Positions 7,425 to 10,076 of a stretch of DNA of 10,076 bases are shown one piece after another. Each line of letters begins with the position of its first letter. Positions within the stretch are counted from its first letter, which is position 1. The translations under genes were made by a program, and so were the position numbers. This stretch comes from Rhizophlyctis rosea (lineage: Eukaryota; Chytridiomycota; Chytridiomycetes; Rhizophlyctidales; Rhizophlyctidaceae), in NCBI GenBank assembly GCA_027596075.1, contig JADGJC010000643.1:2216-12291 (forward strand), given 5' to 3'. The notes below the pieces were generated by a model that was not told the origin of the DNA, searched no databases, and worked only from the letters and a program-made list of their open reading frames with translations.

Positions 7425-8172
7425 ACAACAGCGCGTACGGAAGCTACAAGCACTCCAAGAACAGGACTCCCCCGACGCCCCTGATAACCCAACCGAACCT
7501 CCTACCCCGCCTCACGAACAACAGGCTTCCTCTTCGGCTCACCCTCCCGCTCGAGCTACGCAACCCGCGGCTTCCAGCTCATCCAAGTCGAGATTGGAGG
7601 TCCTTCGGGAAAAAGGTCTCTTGTACAACCCGAACGGACCAAAGCCTACATACGTCAACTTCTTCTACGCGAACCCCCGTAGCCCTTGGAGGACAGAGTG
7701 GGTGAACGATCCTGAGAAGGAACACTGGAACTACAGGCTACCAGCCGAACTCGTGCGTCTGGAACCCTACATTACTGAGCGTCGCTACCACAACACCTTT
7801 CGGTACAGCCGCGTGCCCACTTTCAGCACCGCAACGGTCGACCGTCCTTTCGTCCCACCACCACAACTGAACCCGACCCCGACGCCAGTTGCCTTACTCC
7901 CTCCACCCCACTGGAACACCGACGAACCGCTTCCGCCTGGTCTCGCACCCACTCAACCAATCCCGCCCCCGCAACTACTTCACATTCCTACGTTGCCGGT
8001 GCCTGTTGCTGTACCTGGTCCAACACCGCTTCACATTCCTACCTTGGCGTACAACCCACAACAAACGGGAATTCCGTCATTTCCATACCCACAAGCGTCG
8101 TACATCCCAACCGCAACCGCCACGCCCATCCAGTACGCCCACCCGCCTCAGCACCAACCACCTCAGCACTAA
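7363..8172 (+). CDS. Unrecognised basic/proline-rich protein, 269 aa, intronless
   Basis: Function unknown. The ATG at 7363 (MANQQKQSRRGKK) is the first in frame. Residues 1-30 are strongly basic and Gln-rich; 31-75 are Ser/Pro/Ala-rich and probably disordered. Residues about 76-153 form the only globular-looking block, beginning SRLEVLREKGLLYNPNGPKP and rich in Trp, Tyr, Phe and Arg. The remainder to the C-terminus is dominated by Pro, Thr, His and Gln, with two LHIPTL motifs 17 residues apart. There is no signal peptide, membrane segment or zinc knuckle. The long open frame, the clean stop and protein-like codon use support it as a real gene, but no family was recognised. Its stop is only 44 bp before the Trf4-like ATG. 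A role with RNA is possible from composition alone. Confidence 0.7.
   Translation: MANQQKQSRRGKKTSAQRAAKQQRVRKLQALQEQDSPDAPDNPTEPPTPPHEQQASSSAHPPARATQPAASSSSKSRLEVLREKGLLYNPNGPKPTYVNFFYANPRSPWRTEWVNDPEKEHWNYRLPAELVRLEPYITERRYHNTFRYSRVPTFSTATVDRPFVPPPQLNPTPTPVALLPPPHWNTDEPLPPGLAPTQPIPPPQLLHIPTLPVPVAVPGPTPLHIPTLAYNPQQTGIPSFPYPQASYIPTATATPIQYAHPPQHQPPQH
7978..8042 (+). repeat. Direct 14-nt repeat inside the proline-rich gene
   Basis: CTTCACATTCCTAC occurs at 7978-7991 and 8029-8042, in the same reading frame, 51 nt apart, and encodes the two LHIPTL motifs of the Pro-rich tail. The intervening residues are less alike, so this is either an old internal duplication or a repeated short binding motif. 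Confidence 0.6.
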
Positions 8173-8216
8173 AGCAGAGCACGCAAACGCAAAAGTCACT
8201 CATACAATTCGAAGAA
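8173..8216 (+). other. 44-bp spacer between two same-strand genes
   Basis: A-rich spacer from the TAA of the proline-rich gene to the ATG of the Trf4-like gene. It is too short for separate 3' and 5' untranslated regions plus a promoter, so the transcripts must overlap or be shared. The downstream ATG has an ideal context (A at -3, G at +4). Confidence 0.6.
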
Positions 8217-10076
8217 ATGGCAGCAGAGCAAGACGACTTCATCTCGTTCGACTTTGACGACGAATTCTTTGACGATGCACCGCGAAATGGCCCCAATGGA
8301 AGTTTCCAAGATGCTGCAGCAAGAGCGGTGGAGCGGGAGCGGAACGGACAGGGTGGACAGGAGGGCGAGTACTTGAGTATGGATCTCCTGGTGGACTTGC
8401 CATTGCCTCCGTGGGTTCCCGAAGGGCGCGAATACTCGGAAGATTTGCTCCAAATGTATGTGTGTGATGAGCATCCCTGTCATTATCGTTTTGATGCATC
8501 ATAATCCCTGCTTTTGCTCATACAATCCATCTCATTCCAAACCTACAGGCTACACGAAGAAATCGACGACTACGTCAGCTACATGTCACCATCGGACGCA
8601 GAACACAAAATGCGATTGCTCACAGTCTCACGATTACGCACCGTCGTGCGCAGTGTCTTTCCAAATGCCGAAATGTCTGTCTTTGGGAGTTTCGACACGA
8701 AGCTGTACCTTCCTTCGAGGTAAGGGTTTTCGCTTGATTATTTATGAAACAATAATTGCTGATTTTTGAAAATATTCCCAGTGACATTGATATCGTTTTG
8801 TTTGAAGATTCTGTGGGTGACAGGGACGTCAGCTGGTTGGACAACGTGCAAAGCGGAATAAGGAGAGGAGGGATTGCTTCAAAATGCGACACTATCCGGA
8901 ATGCGAGGGTAAGGATTTGGCTCGTATCACCTGTATGCGATAAGTGGTCAATCATACTAAGAAAACATGAATTTTCTCCGTTACATCAGGTCCCAATCCT
9001 GAAATACACAGACGGACTAACGGGTTTCAACGTCGACGTCAGCATCAACATGGAAAGCGGTGTCGAGTCCGCCAAGATCGTCAAACTGTTCTTCGAAGAT
9101 CCGACAATTGCTGAGGGGTTGAAGCCCCTACTCCTCATCCTGAAACAGTTCTTGTTCCAACGAAACTTCAACGAGGTGTTTACTGGTGGACTGGGGAGTT
9201 ATGCTTTGTTGTCTATGATTGCTTGCTTTTTGAAGGTGAGGTTGTGTGATGCTTGGGCTTGTGAAGGAGTAGGTCGAATTCTGACGGACAAAAAATTGGA
9301 TATATTTGGTATTACCAGCTCCATCCCAAACTACAATCGAGACAAATCCGCGCGAAGGACAATCTTGGAGTGTTGCTGTTGGAGTTTTTCGAGTTGTATG
9401 GGAAGGGGTTCAATACGGGGACTGTTGCGGTGCATGTGCAGCCCAATGGTGAAGCGCGGTTCATTAAGGTCAAGAAGGTAAAGTTTCACGTCGAGATGGT
9501 ACCGCGTGCATTTGCAAGCCTTTTCCGAATGGTCTTTGACGCATTTTCTTTTTTAGTTTCAACAAAAGAACGGCAGGCGGCCAGATAATCCCAATGTTAT
9601 TACCATTTATGATCCGCAAAATGAAGGTGGGTTCTCAGGAATCCTCTTTTTTCGGGGATCATCAAACAAACTTGCAAGTGTCTCAACGTTGTCTCTTCTT
9701 TCGCATTCACAGACAACAACATCTCCGGCGGCAGCCACAACTACCGCCTCATCAAAAGCGAATTCAGCACCGCCTACACTCTCCTCGTCGCCCTCATCGG
9801 CCGGGGTTACGAGAAAACTCGACAAAGCCACGAAGACGAGCGGCGGCACCCTTCTTCCTCCCGACGCAGGAAACGCAAATCACTCGTCACGACGGTGTTA
9901 GGCAACATCATCAACATCCGGCGCGACGTGTTGGAGAGACGGGACGCGATTCAGGGTACTTTTGATGAGTTGGAGGCGACGGGTGTGATGAGCGATCAGG
10001 AGTTTGAGGAGTTGGTTGGGAGGCTGAAGCAATTGGAGGAGGAGGGTGGGGGGAGGTTTCCGGTTGGGTTGGGTGG
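8217..10076 (+). CDS. Trf4/PAPD5-type non-canonical poly(A) polymerase, 3' partial
   Basis: Nucleotidyltransferase that adds short oligo(A) tails to nuclear RNAs; in yeast it is the catalytic part of TRAMP, feeding the exosome. Exons: 8217-8455, 8549-8719, 8782-8908, 8990-9235, 9319-9477, 9557-9626, 9713 to the window end, giving 458 visible residues. Order: acidic Phe/Asp start; LPLPPWVPE; a family-typical LHEEIDDYVSYMSP helix at about 81-94; the catalytic GS plus DxD motif as FGSFDTKLYLPSSDIDIV (Gly126, Ser127, Asp138, Asp140); third catalytic Asp at 195 in FNVDVSIN; central domain with FTGGLGSYALLSMI; PAP-associated domain with GVLLLEFFELYGKGFN; and the nucleotide-recognition loop DNNISGGS (338-345). 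All three catalytic Asp are intact, so the enzyme should be active. After the catalytic core comes a basic RRRKRKS patch and a Glu-rich helix, still open at the edge. The 8909-8989 intron is frame-neutral and stop-free but is excluded because its removal restores the conserved VPILKYTD motif. Confidence 0.94.

Overview
The window is nuclear DNA from an intron-rich eukaryote, most likely a fungus and perhaps an early-diverging (chytrid-like) one. Genes are closely packed, introns are short (mostly 53-152 nt, one of 293 nt) with GT-AG ends, and the protein set includes a U1A/U2B''-type spliceosomal protein and a Trf4-type poly(A) polymerase. The lineage is an inference: no rRNA or other firm marker is present. 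I placed all exon joins by hand from splice sites plus reading frame, and from family resemblance where a family was recognised.

Layout. (1) 1-1648, plus strand: 3' part of a DASS/SLC13-type dicarboxylate (2-oxoglutarate/malate-like) transporter, cut by the left edge. (2) 2163-5289, plus strand: a 14-exon gene for a 634-residue armadillo/HEAT-like helical-repeat protein with a charged helix in the middle. (3) 5637-6871, minus strand: a 4-exon gene for a two-RRM U1A/U2B''/SNF-family snRNP protein of 253 residues; its third intron carries palindromic GC-rich repeats. (4) 7363-8172, plus strand: an intronless gene for an unrecognised 269-residue basic/proline-rich protein. (5) 8217 to the right edge, plus strand: a Trf4/PAPD5-type non-canonical poly(A) polymerase, cut by the right edge. 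Genes 2 and 3 converge over 347 bp; genes 3 and 4 diverge from a 491-bp shared upstream region; genes 4 and 5 are head-to-tail only 44 bp apart.

How the genes relate. Genes 3 and 5 both act in nuclear RNA metabolism (U snRNP assembly and exosome-linked RNA tailing), and gene 4 has the make-up of an RNA-associated disordered protein, but there is no evidence that the genes form one pathway. No mobile element, CRISPR array, rRNA or tRNA was recognised. The most unusual signals are structural: a recurring switch from C-rich to G-rich composition inside individual exons on both strands, an all-phase-1 intron series in gene 2, and several self-complementary segments in the snRNP gene.
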